Positions 23,969 through 32,742 of a stretch of DNA of 48,627 bases are shown here, one piece after another. The notes below the pieces were generated by a model. It did no database searches and was not told the origin of the DNA. It was given only the letters and a program-made list of their open reading frames with translations. The DNA comes from CAZMRF01 sp964568735 (GTDB taxonomy: Bacteria > Acidobacteriota > Polarisedimenticolia > JACPZX01): positions 1 to 48,627 of the forward strand of contig CAZMRF010000036.1 in NCBI GenBank assembly GCA_964568735.1, written 5' to 3'. Position numbers and translations under genes: made by a program. How positions within the stretch are numbered: position 1 is the first letter of the stretch; each line of letters begins with the position of its first letter.

Positions 23969-25981
23969 TCAGCGCGTCGGCGCCAGCTCGGGCTCGAAGG
24001 CCGCGATGTGTCCTGCGACCGCTGAGGCGGCCACGGTGAGGGGTGAAGCCAGGTAGACCTGCCCCGGCCCCGAGCGGCCGGGGAAGTTCCTGTTCTGAGC
24101 GGAGATGGTCACCTGGTCCTTCCGGGTGGAGGCGCCGGGGCCGGCATTGATGCAGGCACCGCACGAAGGATCGAGGATGGTCACCCCGGCGCGGCGGAAG
24201 ATCGCGATGTAGCCCTTCTCCTCGCAGTACTGCTTCACGGCCTGCGAGCCGAACTGGATGAAGAACTCGACTCCGGGGTGGACGCTCTCCCCGCGCTCGA
24301 GAGCCTCGCGGAGGACTCCGGCGTACATGTCCATGTCCTCGCGCTTGGCCGCCGTGCAGGAGCCGCCGTAGGCGGTGTCGACCTTCACGCTCTCCTTGAG
24401 CGAGCTCACGGCAATGCCGTTGCCAGGATCGCCGGGCGTGGCCACCATCGGGGTCAGTGACGAGGCGTCGATCCGGAGCGTCTCGGCGTAGTCGGCGCCC
24501 TCGTCGGACTGCCAGCGCTCGCAGATCTGCTCGGCGGCGCCTCGATCCATGCCCCGGATCTCCACGAGGTAGTCCACCGTGCGCGCGTCCGGCGCGGTGA
24601 TGCCCGTGAAGCCGCCCACCTCGGCGGCCATGTTGGTCATCGTGGCCCGCTCGTCCACGCTCAGCGCGGAAACGGCCTCGCCCGAATACTCGATCACCTT
24701 GGCGAGGGCCTTCCCGCCGCGCACGTAGGGGTGGGCGAGGATGGCCAGCATGAAGTCCTTGGCCGTGACGTTGGCCGGCCTGCGCCCGCGCACTTCGATG
24801 CGGACCGTCTCGGGCACGCGGACGCGAACGTCCTTCGTGATCCACGAGTTGAAGATGTCGGTGGTGCCGACGCCGAAGGCCATGCACCCCATCGCGCCCG
24901 AGTGCGGCGTGTGGGAGTCGGTGCCGACGATCACCTGCCCGGGCAGCGCGTAATCCTGGAGCACGATGCTGTGGCAGATCCCCTCCGATCCTCCGCCAGG
25001 GACCTCGCCGTGGAGCCGGATGCCCTGCTCGCGCGCGAACTCCTCCTGGCGGGTCGCGAGGAGGTTGGCGAGGTCGAGCATCCCGAGCCGCTTGCGCTCC
25101 TCGGGCATCACCTTCGAGAGGAAGGTCAGGTGATCGCGGAAGAGGATGATCGAGGCGGGATCGTTGACCTTCTCGCCGGCACCCACGTCGCGCGCGAAGA
25201 AGCTGGCGGCCATCGGCGTGACGTACTCGTGGGAGAACCTCAGGTCACTGTGGACGAAGCCCGCGTCGCCGGGCTTGACGGCCGCGACGCCGATCCGGCC
25301 GGTCGCGGGGTCGGCCACCATGTGGCTCGCCAGGATCTTCTCGGCGAGCGTCATCGGGCGCGGGGGGGTGCTGATCGAGGGCACGGTCGCCTTCCCCTGC
25401 ATCCTGGCCAGGTTGTAGGCGAAGAGGCCTCCATACTCGATGACCTGACGCGTGATCTCGTCCTCGCCCTCCGTGAACTCCTCGAGGCGCAGCTCTTCGC
25501 CCCGGAGGACGCGCTCCACCATGCCGAAGTCCGTGGAGGTCAGCAATCCGAGGTTCTGGCTGTTCTGCCGGTAGATCCTCTCGATGCTCTCCGCCACGAC
25601 GAGGCGGATCCCGGCGCACATCTCCGCGAAGGGCGAGGCCTCGCGGCTGGAGCCCTTCCCGCGGCGCTTCCCCGACACCGAGGCGACGAAGCCGCCGGCG
25701 CGGATGCTCCCCTGCTTGACCGGGAACTCCGCTCCGGCCCGGAATCCGAGGTAGGGGAAGTCGCCGAGCTTGTCGTCGTAGTGGTAGCAGACCCAGGCCG
25801 GTGTGATCTCGTCGGTCGAGATCTCGTCGCGCAGGGGCAGGTCGCGGGACCAGGGGAGGCTCTCTCCGCCGAGCTGGCGCTCCATCATCCGCGCGTCGTC
25901 CACGAGGTAGAGCACGCGCCCCTGGATGCGCAGGCGGTCGGGCAGCTTGTGGACGGTCCGGTTCTTGAGACTCTGCATCAT
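23969..25981 (-). CDS. Aconitase-family hydratase, swivel domain at N-terminus
   Basis: A 670-residue [4Fe-4S] dehydratase of the aconitase/isopropylmalate isomerase superfamily. The order is reversed from AcnA: residues 45-165 form the LeuD-like swivel domain (IRAGGFVASVSGKRRGKGSS then REASPFAEMCAGIRLVV), and residues 210-670 form the LeuC-like catalytic domains with IVGTDSHTPHSGAMG. The three cluster cysteines are seen in GGSCTAAKRED (about 541) and DPSCGACINAGPG (about 606 and 609). AcnB also has the swivel domain first, but it carries a HEAT domain that is absent here. Substrate could be citrate, homocitrate, methylcitrate or isopropylmalate. ATG 25981 or 25978 is the start; the longer frame upstream is non-coding. 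Confidence 0.88.
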   Translation of the reverse strand: MMQSLKNRTVHKLPDRLRIQGRVLYLVDDARMMERQLGGESLPWSRDLPLRDEISTDEITPAWVCYHYDDKLGDFPYLGFRAGAEFPVKQGSIRAGGFVASVSGKRRGKGSSREASPFAEMCAGIRLVVAESIERIYRQNSQNLGLLTSTDFGMVERVLRGEELRLEEFTEGEDEITRQVIEYGGLFAYNLARMQGKATVPSISTPPRPMTLAEKILASHMVADPATGRIGVAAVKPGDAGFVHSDLRFSHEYVTPMAASFFARDVGAGEKVNDPASIILFRDHLTFLSKVMPEERKRLGMLDLANLLATRQEEFAREQGIRLHGEVPGGGSEGICHSIVLQDYALPGQVIVGTDSHTPHSGAMGCMAFGVGTTDIFNSWITKDVRVRVPETVRIEVRGRRPANVTAKDFMLAILAHPYVRGGKALAKVIEYSGEAVSALSVDERATMTNMAAEVGGFTGITAPDARTVDYLVEIRGMDRGAAEQICERWQSDEGADYAETLRIDASSLTPMVATPGDPGNGIAVSSLKESVKVDTAYGGSCTAAKREDMDMYAGVLREALERGESVHPGVEFFIQFGSQAVKQYCEEKGYIAIFRRAGVTILDPSCGACINAGPGASTRKDQVTISAQNRNFPGRSGPGQVYLASPLTVAASAVAGHIAAFEPELAPTR

Positions 25982-26026
25982 GGGTGGGCTCTCGGAGAGA
26001 TCGCGCGCCGGAAGCTGACGGACCTG

Positions 26027-26055
26027 AGAATACCCGCCCCCCGGGCCCCAATCAA
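26027..26055 (-). promoter_or_regulatory. Promoter of the aconitase-family gene
   Basis: On the minus strand TTGATT (26055-26050), 17 bp, TATTCT (26032-26027). Transcription would start near 26020 and leave a leader of about 40 nt before ATG 25981. Confidence 0.5.
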
Positions 26056-26167
26056 GGACAACGCCCCCAGCGGTCTCGGGGGCGACCTGTCTCTCATGAT
26101 TCCCGGGCCAGCCGCCCGCAGGCTCGATCCCGCAGCGCCCCCTCGGGCGGCACGGGGGGAGCCGTGT

Positions 26168-26173
26168 TAGGAT
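26168..26173 (+). promoter_or_regulatory. Candidate -10 element of ispH (leaderless)
   Basis: TAGGAT ends 8 nt before ATG 26182. No Shine-Dalgarno sequence is present between them. The same hexamer at the same kind of distance precedes the exonuclease gene at 38880. Confidence 0.45.
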
Positions 26174-26181
26174 TCGACGCA

Positions 26182-27402
26182 ATGTCCGCGAGCGCCTACT
26201 TCCAGAAAGGCTTCGGCCTCAAGACCGTCATCGAGGGATCGCTGCGCCGGGACTACCACAGCGGCCTCGTGGACCTCGTGCGCCAGCGTGGATTCCGCCT
26301 GAGGACGGAGCAGGTCGACATCCGGCTGGCCGAGGAGTTCGGCTTCTGCTACGGCGTGGACCGCGCCGTGGAGTATGCCTACGAGACGGTCGAGAAGTTC
26401 CCCGATCGCCCCATCACGCTCATCGGGGAGATCATCCACAACCCCCACGTGAACAATCGCCTCCGCGAGATGAAGGTCGAGATCATCACGCCGGAGGAAG
26501 CCGCCTCGAACACCGCCGAGCGCTTCAGCCCGCGTGACGTCGTGATCATCCCTGCCTTCGGCGTCCCCGCCCCCCTCTTCGACATCCTCCGCGGCACCGG
26601 CTGCGTCCTCGTGGATACGACATGTGGTTCCGTCCTGAACGTGTGGAAGAACGTCGAGAAGTACGCAAGGGACGGCTTCACGTCGGTCATTCACGGCAAG
26701 TACGCTCACGAGGAGACCAGGGCCACCGCATCGCGCACGGCGAGCCGGAAGGCTCCCTACCTCGTGGTACGGGACATGGAAGAGGCCGAAGTCGTCTGCG
26801 AGTACATCCGCCACGGCGGCGATCGCCCGGAGTTCCTCCGGCGATTCGAGCGTGCCATGTCGGAGGGATTCGACCCGGAGACGGACCTCACACGGATAGG
26901 CGTCGCCAACCAGACGACGATGCTCTCCTCCGAGTCGCTCGAGATCGCGGGGAAGCTCCGCGAGGCCATGGAGGCCCGATGGGGCGATGAGATCAAGGAG
27001 CGCTTCCGCTCCTTCGATACGATCTGCTCGGCCACGCAGGATCGCCAGGATGCCGTGATTCGCCTCGCCGAGGAGCCGCTCGATCTCATGCTGGTCATCG
27101 GCGGCTACAACTCGTCCAACACGAACCACCTCGCCGCCATCGCATCGCGCTACACGCGGGCCTTCCACATCGAGAACGCGCGCAACCTCGTGGACGCCAC
27201 AACGATCCGCCACAAGCCCATCGGCTCGCACGACGAAGTCACGGCGGAAGGATGGCTGCCGCAGGCTCACTCCGTCGTGGCGGTCACCGCGGGCGCCTCC
27301 ACGCCGAACAACAAGATCGGCGAGGTCATCGAGCGCGTCCTGGCCCTCCGCGGCGTCACCCTCGACGTGGAGGTGGCGGTCGCACCACCAGAGCCGGCGT
27401 AG
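26182..27402 (+). CDS. ispH: 4-hydroxy-3-methylbut-2-enyl diphosphate reductase, long plant/cyanobacterial type
   Basis: Last enzyme of the MEP isoprenoid pathway, a [4Fe-4S] reductase making IPP and DMAPP. The protein has 406 residues, against about 315 in E. coli, and follows the long form: an N-terminal region (SLRRDYHSGLVDLVRQRGFR) before the first cluster cysteine FGFCYGVDRAVEYA (C56), then EIIHNPHVNNRLREM, DTTCGSVLNVWKNV (C148), the HGKYAHEETRATAS block and FDTICSATQDRQDA (C282), ending with YNSSNTNHLA and TAGASTPNN. All three cluster ligands are present. It is transcribed divergently from the aconitase-family gene, and the start is supported by the -10-like hexamer 8 nt upstream. Confidence 0.95.
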   Translation: MSASAYFQKGFGLKTVIEGSLRRDYHSGLVDLVRQRGFRLRTEQVDIRLAEEFGFCYGVDRAVEYAYETVEKFPDRPITLIGEIIHNPHVNNRLREMKVEIITPEEAASNTAERFSPRDVVIIPAFGVPAPLFDILRGTGCVLVDTTCGSVLNVWKNVEKYARDGFTSVIHGKYAHEETRATASRTASRKAPYLVVRDMEEAEVVCEYIRHGGDRPEFLRRFERAMSEGFDPETDLTRIGVANQTTMLSSESLEIAGKLREAMEARWGDEIKERFRSFDTICSATQDRQDAVIRLAEEPLDLMLVIGGYNSSNTNHLAAIASRYTRAFHIENARNLVDATTIRHKPIGSHDEVTAEGWLPQAHSVVAVTAGASTPNNKIGEVIERVLALRGVTLDVEVAVAPPEPA

Positions 27403-27483
27403 CCGGGTATCGCTGTCCAGTCAGCCGGCTTGCGGCTCGAGCCGACGAGCTTGCAGGTACGTCGACTCGCGCCGCCGCCGAGA

Positions 27484-28287
27484 TCACCGCAGCTTGAACT
27501 CCACCAGGACGCTCATGACCACCTTCACCGGTGTTCCGTTCTGGAGGGCGGGCCGGTAGCGCCATTCCCGGACAGCCTCCACGGCCGCTTTCCTGAAAAT
27601 CTCGTTGCCGCTCAGGACTCGCACGCTCTCGACGCGCCCCTCGCGATCCACGATCACCTCGAGGCTGACGTTTCCTTGAAGCCGGGCCATGCGAGCGTGC
27701 TCGGGATAGTCGGGCTTCGCGCCGTAGATCTTCACGGGCTTGCGGATCTCGCCGCCCAGGATGAGCGCCTCATCGGTCTCGAAGGGCACACCAGGATCCC
27801 GCCCCGTTCCATGGGGGTCGCCCCCGAGGACTCCGTTCGGATCGCCGTGGGCCACGCCGCCGGGGATCCCATCCGGATGGCCTCCGGGAATGCCGAATTC
27901 GCTTCCTTCCGGGATCCCCTCCTCCCAGACCTCGTCGGCCTCTCCCGCCTCCGAGAGATCCATCTCGGGAAGGTCCTCGGGGATGATCTGGGGCTGCACC
28001 ATCCGGGGAATGGGCTCGTCGGGACGCGGGCGCTCCTTTTCCGGGCGAGCCCTGGACGACTTTGGCAACGGCGCGGCGACCGCGGCCGGGGGCTCGTTGA
28101 TGAACAAGGGCGGCAGGAGGGGCCGGGAGCGGCGGACGGGAGGATGGATGGAGCCGACCGCGAGCCACGCTCCCGCAATGAGGGCACCGAAGGCCAGCGC
28201 GTGGATACCAAATGAGAACGAGAGCCCCAGGAGAGCTCTGTCCTGGCCACTTCCTGACGGGTAGGTGCTGAGTTGACGCTCGAGCAT
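27484..28287 (-). CDS. TonB-family energy transducer
   Basis: A 267-residue periplasm-spanning protein. Residues 18-41 are an N-terminal membrane anchor (LLGLSFSFGIHALAFGALIA), followed by a Pro-rich then Gly-rich linker (PGGHPDGIPGGVAHGDP), and a C-terminal TonB domain: YPEHARMARLQGNVSLEVIV, DREGRVESVRVLSGNEIFRK and AAVEAVREWRYRPALQNGTP. TonB transmits the proton-motive force to outer-membrane receptors, or in such stand-alone forms supports other envelope machines. No ExbB/ExbD is adjacent. ATG 28287 is the last start before the anchor. The upstream sequence runs into the 10-N scaffold join, so its promoter may be missing. Confidence 0.88.
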   Translation of the reverse strand: MLERQLSTYPSGSGQDRALLGLSFSFGIHALAFGALIAGAWLAVGSIHPPVRRSRPLLPPLFINEPPAAVAAPLPKSSRARPEKERPRPDEPIPRMVQPQIIPEDLPEMDLSEAGEADEVWEEGIPEGSEFGIPGGHPDGIPGGVAHGDPNGVLGGDPHGTGRDPGVPFETDEALILGGEIRKPVKIYGAKPDYPEHARMARLQGNVSLEVIVDREGRVESVRVLSGNEIFRKAAVEAVREWRYRPALQNGTPVKVVMSVLVEFKLR

Positions 28288-28624
28288 GGGAGGACCCCCC
28301 TTCGGCCGGGACTCCGTCGAACGGCCGGGGAGCATNNNNNNNNNNCTCTCGGCGGGCCAGCCTAGCGCCGCCCCCCTGGGCCCTCCCGGAGCCAATCCGT
28401 GGCTCCCGGGCGGCCTCCTGCCGTTCGCCTGCTAAGACACCCCATGGGCCGGAATGGATGGCCGCGGGGACCCGGCACGTGCTTCGAGCGGTCAGGGGGG
28501 CCAGAATCCTCGATCTCCCCCATTGCACCCGGGCCGCTGGATGGGTACCTTCGTTAGGTCCGAATCATCGCGTAGAGAGCATGAGCGGGCCCGCCCCGGG
28601 GGGGGCGAGAAAACGAGGGGGGAG
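28288..28624. other. Intergenic region with scaffold join
   Basis: Divergent intergenic sequence of 337 nt between the TonB gene and the FG-GAP gene, interrupted by 10 Ns at 28336-28345. No gene is supported. The two sides may not be true neighbours. A run of gaggggggag just before 28625 is the ribosome site of the next gene. Confidence 0.5.
28336..28345. other. Assembly gap (10 N)
   Basis: Ten undetermined bases, the usual mark of a scaffolder join. Distance and linkage across it are uncertain. Confidence 0.99.
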
Positions 28625-30865
28625 ATGGTGCAGGCCACGGCCTCGGTGCGATGGTCCGCGCTGTCGCTCACGCTGGCGTCCCTGCTGACGGCCGGGTTCA
28701 CGGAGGGCGCCGCCACCGAGCCCGCTGAAGGCACGCGCCGGATGGTGGAGCGCCTGGCGCGTCTGAGGGAAGAGGCGAACCCGCAAAACAACATGTTCCT
28801 GAACGCGCCGCGCGCAGAGTACATCGCCCGGCTGATCGAAAACTCCCGCGGGGGGCTGCCTCCTCTGCCCCCTACCCCCGCACGCGAGTTCCTCAACGCC
28901 GGCCGCACAGAGGAAGCCATCAAGCTGCTGGAGCGTTTCGAGGCGGAGATGCGGGCCCGCAAGGCTCCCACCGATTCTCCCGCCTGGGTCAGCCTGCGCC
29001 TCCAGCAGGGGCTCGCCTACATCCGGCGCGGCGAGGAAGCCAACTGTTTCGAGCACCACGGCGCCCGCTCCTGCATCTTCCCGATCAGCGGCTCGGGAGT
29101 GCACAAGGTCCAGGGCGGTTCCCGGGCCGCCGTCGCGATCCTCTCGGAGCTTCTCACGCAGAATCCCGGGGAGCTGAGCGCTCGCTGGCTCCTCAACATC
29201 GCGCACATGACGCTGGGAGAGTACCCGGACGCAGTTCCCACACAGTGGCTGCTGCCACCGGAGCTGTTCGAGTCCGAATACGACATCAAGCCCTTCCCCG
29301 ACATCGCGCATGCGCTGGGCCTGGACGTCAAGGACATGGCCGGCGGCTCCATCGTGGATGATCTCGACGGAGACGGCTACATGGACATCATGGCCTCCGG
29401 CTGGGGACTGCAATCCCAGATCCGCTTCTTCCACAACAACGTCGACGGGACCTTCACGGAGCGGACCACCGAAACGGGCCTCACAGGAATCACCGGCGGC
29501 CTGCAGATCATGCCGACCGACTACGACAACGACGGCCGCATCGACGTGCTCATCATGCGAGGGGCGTGGCTCGGCGAGGAGGGCCGTCATCCCAACTCCC
29601 TGCTGCACAACGACGGCGGCGGCGCCTTCTCGGACGTCACCGAGGATGCCGGGATGCTGAGCTTCCATCCCGGGCAGGCGGCGGTCTGGTTCGACTTCAA
29701 CGCCGACGGCTGGCTGGACGTCTTCATCGGCAATGAAACCCGAGGGGACGCGCCCCACCCGTGCGAGCTGTACCGAAACAACGGCAATGGCACCTTCACG
29801 AACTGCGCGCGTGAGGCAGGCGTCGATCGCACCGGCTTCGTCAAGGGCGTCGCCAGCGGCGATTTCAACAACGACGGCCGTCGCGACCTCTACCTTTCCC
29901 TTCTCGGAGCCCCGAACCGCCTCTACCGGAACGACGGCCCGGCCGCGGGCTCGACAGGGAACGAAGGAGCGTCAGCCTGCGCGTGGAAGTTCACCGAGAT
30001 AGGCGCTAGCGCGGGTGTCACTGAGCCGATGCACAGCTTCCCGACCTGGTTCTGGGACTATGACAACGATGGATGGGAGGACATCTTCGCCTCGGGCTAC
30101 CGGCTCGACAACATCGGCGAGCAGGCGGCCGACTACCTCGGGCTGGAGCATCACGGCGAGCTGCCCCGCCTCTACCGGAACAACGGCGATGAGACCTTCA
30201 CGGATGTGACCATCCCGGCGCACCTGAACCGCCTTCTCGTGACGATGGGATCCGACTACGGCGACCTCGACAACGACGGCTGGCTCGACTTCTACGCCAC
30301 CACGGGAGCGCCGGATCTCTCGATGCTCATGCCCAACCGCATGTTCCGGAACGCGGAGGGTCGTTTCTTCCAGGACGTCACGACGTCGGGCGGCTTCGGC
30401 CATCTGCAGAAGGGCCACGGCGTCTCGTTCGCCGATCTGGACAACGACGGCGACCAGGACATCTACCACGTCGTGGGCGGGGCTTTCGAGGCCGACGCGT
30501 TCTACAACGCTCTCTTCGAGAATCCGGGGCACGGGAACCACTGGACCTCCCTGAACCTGGTAGGGGTCCGCTCGAACCGTGCCGGGATCGGCGCGCGCAT
30601 CAAGGTCGTCGTCCAGAGCCCATCCGGCCCGCGTACGATTTACAGGACCGCCGGCAGCAGGAGCAGCTTCGGCGGAGCTCCGCTTCGCATGGAGATCGGG
30701 CTCGGATCGGCGAAGCGGATCGATCGCGTGGAAATCCTGTGGCCCTCCGGCGGACCCGTGCAGGTCATCGACGGCCTGGCCGTGGATCGGCGGTACCTCA
30801 TCCGGGAGGGGGCGGCCCGTGCGGAGCCGATCACACTGAAGGAGCTCCGCCTGGGCGGGAAGTGA
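28625..30865 (+). CDS. Secreted FG-GAP/VCBS repeat protein with ASPIC/UnbV C-terminus (CRTAC1-like)
   Basis: A 746-residue exported protein. It starts with a signal peptide (residues 1-28, WSALSLTLASLLTAG then a cleavage site), then a helical TPR-like segment (30-190), then at least seven FG-GAP calcium-binding repeats recognisable by DxDxDGxxD cores (DLDGDGYMD, DYDNDGRID, DFNADGWLD, DFNNDGRRD, DYDNDGWED, DLDNDGWLD, DLDNDGDQD), forming a beta-propeller. The last 100 residues are an ASPIC/UnbV domain (NRAGIGARIKVVV, RVEILWPSGGPVQVIDGL). Such proteins are common in Acidobacteriota and Planctomycetota, with unknown function at the surface. ATG 28625 follows a strong GAGGGGGGAG. Confidence 0.92.
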   Translation: MVQATASVRWSALSLTLASLLTAGFTEGAATEPAEGTRRMVERLARLREEANPQNNMFLNAPRAEYIARLIENSRGGLPPLPPTPAREFLNAGRTEEAIKLLERFEAEMRARKAPTDSPAWVSLRLQQGLAYIRRGEEANCFEHHGARSCIFPISGSGVHKVQGGSRAAVAILSELLTQNPGELSARWLLNIAHMTLGEYPDAVPTQWLLPPELFESEYDIKPFPDIAHALGLDVKDMAGGSIVDDLDGDGYMDIMASGWGLQSQIRFFHNNVDGTFTERTTETGLTGITGGLQIMPTDYDNDGRIDVLIMRGAWLGEEGRHPNSLLHNDGGGAFSDVTEDAGMLSFHPGQAAVWFDFNADGWLDVFIGNETRGDAPHPCELYRNNGNGTFTNCAREAGVDRTGFVKGVASGDFNNDGRRDLYLSLLGAPNRLYRNDGPAAGSTGNEGASACAWKFTEIGASAGVTEPMHSFPTWFWDYDNDGWEDIFASGYRLDNIGEQAADYLGLEHHGELPRLYRNNGDETFTDVTIPAHLNRLLVTMGSDYGDLDNDGWLDFYATTGAPDLSMLMPNRMFRNAEGRFFQDVTTSGGFGHLQKGHGVSFADLDNDGDQDIYHVVGGAFEADAFYNALFENPGHGNHWTSLNLVGVRSNRAGIGARIKVVVQSPSGPRTIYRTAGSRSSFGGAPLRMEIGLGSAKRIDRVEILWPSGGPVQVIDGLAVDRRYLIREGAARAEPITLKELRLGGK

Positions 30866-30943
30866 GACGACGGCGGCGGATTGGCCGCCAGAGGGGCTCT
30901 GTGGTACGATTCGGCGCCTGCACGAATCCCCCCGGAGGAGAGG

Positions 30944-32068
30944 ATGCTCAGGATTTCCACGTTCGATGACTGGGTCGATCACTTCAACGAGTGGCGCAAG
31001 ACGATCGGCCTCGACCCGCGCATCCACGAGGACTACACCTTCGAGGCGAAGTACGGCGATCTGCCTTCCGGAGAGATCATCTTCGGGGATTACAAGGGCG
31101 AGAAGCGCTGGGAGAAGGTCACCGAGATCCCTGACCAGCGCGTCCGTGACGCCCTGCAGCACCTGATCGTCTACCAGGGCGACACCGAGTTCGCCTCCGT
31201 CGAGCAGCAGCGCAAGCTGGTCGAGAACGCCCCCTCCGAGTACGACCTCTCATCCCTCGCCCGGGTCATGTGCGAGGAGATGCGGCACGGCTTCCAGATG
31301 TGCCACGTGCTGGTCACGAACTTCGGCCGCTCCGGGCGGATCGAGGCCCAGAAGCAGCTCGAGCGGCGCTCCTGGCAGAATACGCGCCTCCTGGGCTCCT
31401 TCAACGTGGACGTCAACGACTGGCTCGACTTCTACACCTACACCGAGTTCGTCGACAGGGACGGCAAGTTTCAGCTCAAGATGCTGAGCCACTCGGCCTT
31501 CGCGCCGCTCGCGCGCTCGATGGGGCCGATGCTCAAGGAGGAGGCCTTCCACCTCGGCACCGGCCACAACGGCCTCAAGCGCGTGGTGAAGGCGTGCGTC
31601 GTTCCCGTCGAGGTCGTCCAGAAGTACTTCAACAAGTGGGTGCCCACGGCCTACGACCTCTTCGGCGTCGACGGATCCTCGTCGGCTCACTGGGCCTACG
31701 TGTGGGGACTCAAGGGGCGCTTCGACGAGGAGAGCAACCCCCGGCCCGCCGACCGGGAGGCGCTCAACGAGTATGCGCGCCGCCTCTACAAGGAGGACGT
31801 GGATCGGCACATCAGCGCCCTCAACGCCCTCCTTCCCGCGGACGGTCCCAGGCTCTTCGCTCCCGACGTCAGGTTCAACCGCGCCATCGGCGACCTCGCC
31901 GGCCAGTGCTTCACCGTCACCGGCGAGCCCGTCGACCCAGCGAAGTACCCGGCCTACCTCGCCTCGGTCACACCCGGCGAGGGCGACCGTGGAATACTGT
32001 CGGACCTCTTCAAGCGCTCCGACTGGGTCGCACCTCCGCTCGTCCACCACGGCCGCGAAGCCTCCTGA
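30944..32068 (+). CDS. PaaA/BoxB-like diiron oxygenase-family protein
   Basis: A 374-residue protein of the phenylacetyl-CoA/benzoyl-CoA epoxidase diiron family (ferritin-like fold). Likely iron ligands: the glutamate in YQGDTEFASVEQQ, the E-x-x-H in VMCEEMRHGFQM, and the E-x-x-H in LKEEAFHLGTGHN. Conserved text such as QLKMLSHSAFAPLARSMGPM and KYFNKWVPTAYDLFG matches the BoxB/PaaA type. In known systems this subunit needs a reductase (PaaE, BoxA) and the ring-activating CoA ligase; none is adjacent, so substrate and partner are open. ATG 30944 has a strong ggaggagagg site. A TACGAT hexamer (30905-30910) is a possible -10 box. Confidence 0.84.
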   Translation: MLRISTFDDWVDHFNEWRKTIGLDPRIHEDYTFEAKYGDLPSGEIIFGDYKGEKRWEKVTEIPDQRVRDALQHLIVYQGDTEFASVEQQRKLVENAPSEYDLSSLARVMCEEMRHGFQMCHVLVTNFGRSGRIEAQKQLERRSWQNTRLLGSFNVDVNDWLDFYTYTEFVDRDGKFQLKMLSHSAFAPLARSMGPMLKEEAFHLGTGHNGLKRVVKACVVPVEVVQKYFNKWVPTAYDLFGVDGSSSAHWAYVWGLKGRFDEESNPRPADREALNEYARRLYKEDVDRHISALNALLPADGPRLFAPDVRFNRAIGDLAGQCFTVTGEPVDPAKYPAYLASVTPGEGDRGILSDLFKRSDWVAPPLVHHGREAS

Positions 32069-32163
32069 TCGCCGGCCTCCGGGCCGCTTGCCCGGGAGGG
32101 CCGCCACGGGTATCCTTTGCGCCCCCAATCCAGATCGATGGTCCCGGAAACGAGGAGATCCTC

Positions 32164-32736
32164 ATGAAGCGTGGAGCCCTGCTGCCGGCCGTGGTCATTC
32201 TGCTCCTCGCGGGCCTGGCGCCCGCCGAGGCGGCTGTCGTCAAGAAGTGGAGCATCGCCGCCGGCGTGGCAGGCGGGTATGTGAAGGTCGACGCAGACAG
32301 CGGCCTCGGGGATACATTCTCCATGGGTGGCCGTCTCGGCCTGTCGATCCGGCCCTCGATCATGATCGAGGGGCTCTACGACACATGGACGGCGGATCCC
32401 GATGCCGACGACGACGTCCAGGGCGAGGTCACGACGGACTACACGGGCCTTCGGATCGTCGGGACCTTCTTCGCCGAAGAGGACAAGAAAACGCTGCCCT
32501 ATGTCGCGGCCGGCGGCGGCGTGGTCAACCAGGAGCGGAAGCCCGACGACGGGAGCGAATCCGAGAGCGACGAGGCGGGCTACGGCGAGCTGGCCTTCGG
32601 CGCCCGCGTCTTCGTCTGGAAGAACCTCAACCTGCAGGGAGAGGCCGGCTTCCGCCACATGCGTGTGCTCGGAGGCACGCAGACCAACACTCACATCACG
32701 CTGACCGTGTCGATCTTCTTCGGCGGCACGGAGTAG
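32164..32736 (+). CDS. Outer-membrane beta-barrel protein
   Basis: A 190-residue small barrel. A signal peptide (residues 1-23, LLPAVVILLLAGLAPAEA) is followed by alternating hydrophobic strands rich in aromatic and glycine residues (WSIAAGVAGGYVKVDADSGL, TFSMGGRLGLSIRPSIMIEG, LPYVAAGGGVVNQ, YGELAFGARVFVWKNLNLQG), with acidic loops (DPDADDDVQG, DDGSESESDE). The chain ends with LTVSIFFGG, a hydrophobic last strand, typical of Omp-type barrels. ATG 32164 has gaggagatcctc upstream and a TATCCT (32111-32116) may be the -10 box. It is followed 6 nt later by the BNR-repeat gene, a likely two-gene unit. Confidence 0.78.
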   Translation: MKRGALLPAVVILLLAGLAPAEAAVVKKWSIAAGVAGGYVKVDADSGLGDTFSMGGRLGLSIRPSIMIEGLYDTWTADPDADDDVQGEVTTDYTGLRIVGTFFAEEDKKTLPYVAAGGGVVNQERKPDDGSESESDEAGYGELAFGARVFVWKNLNLQGEAGFRHMRVLGGTQTNTHITLTVSIFFGGTE

Positions 32737-32742
32737 CGTCCG

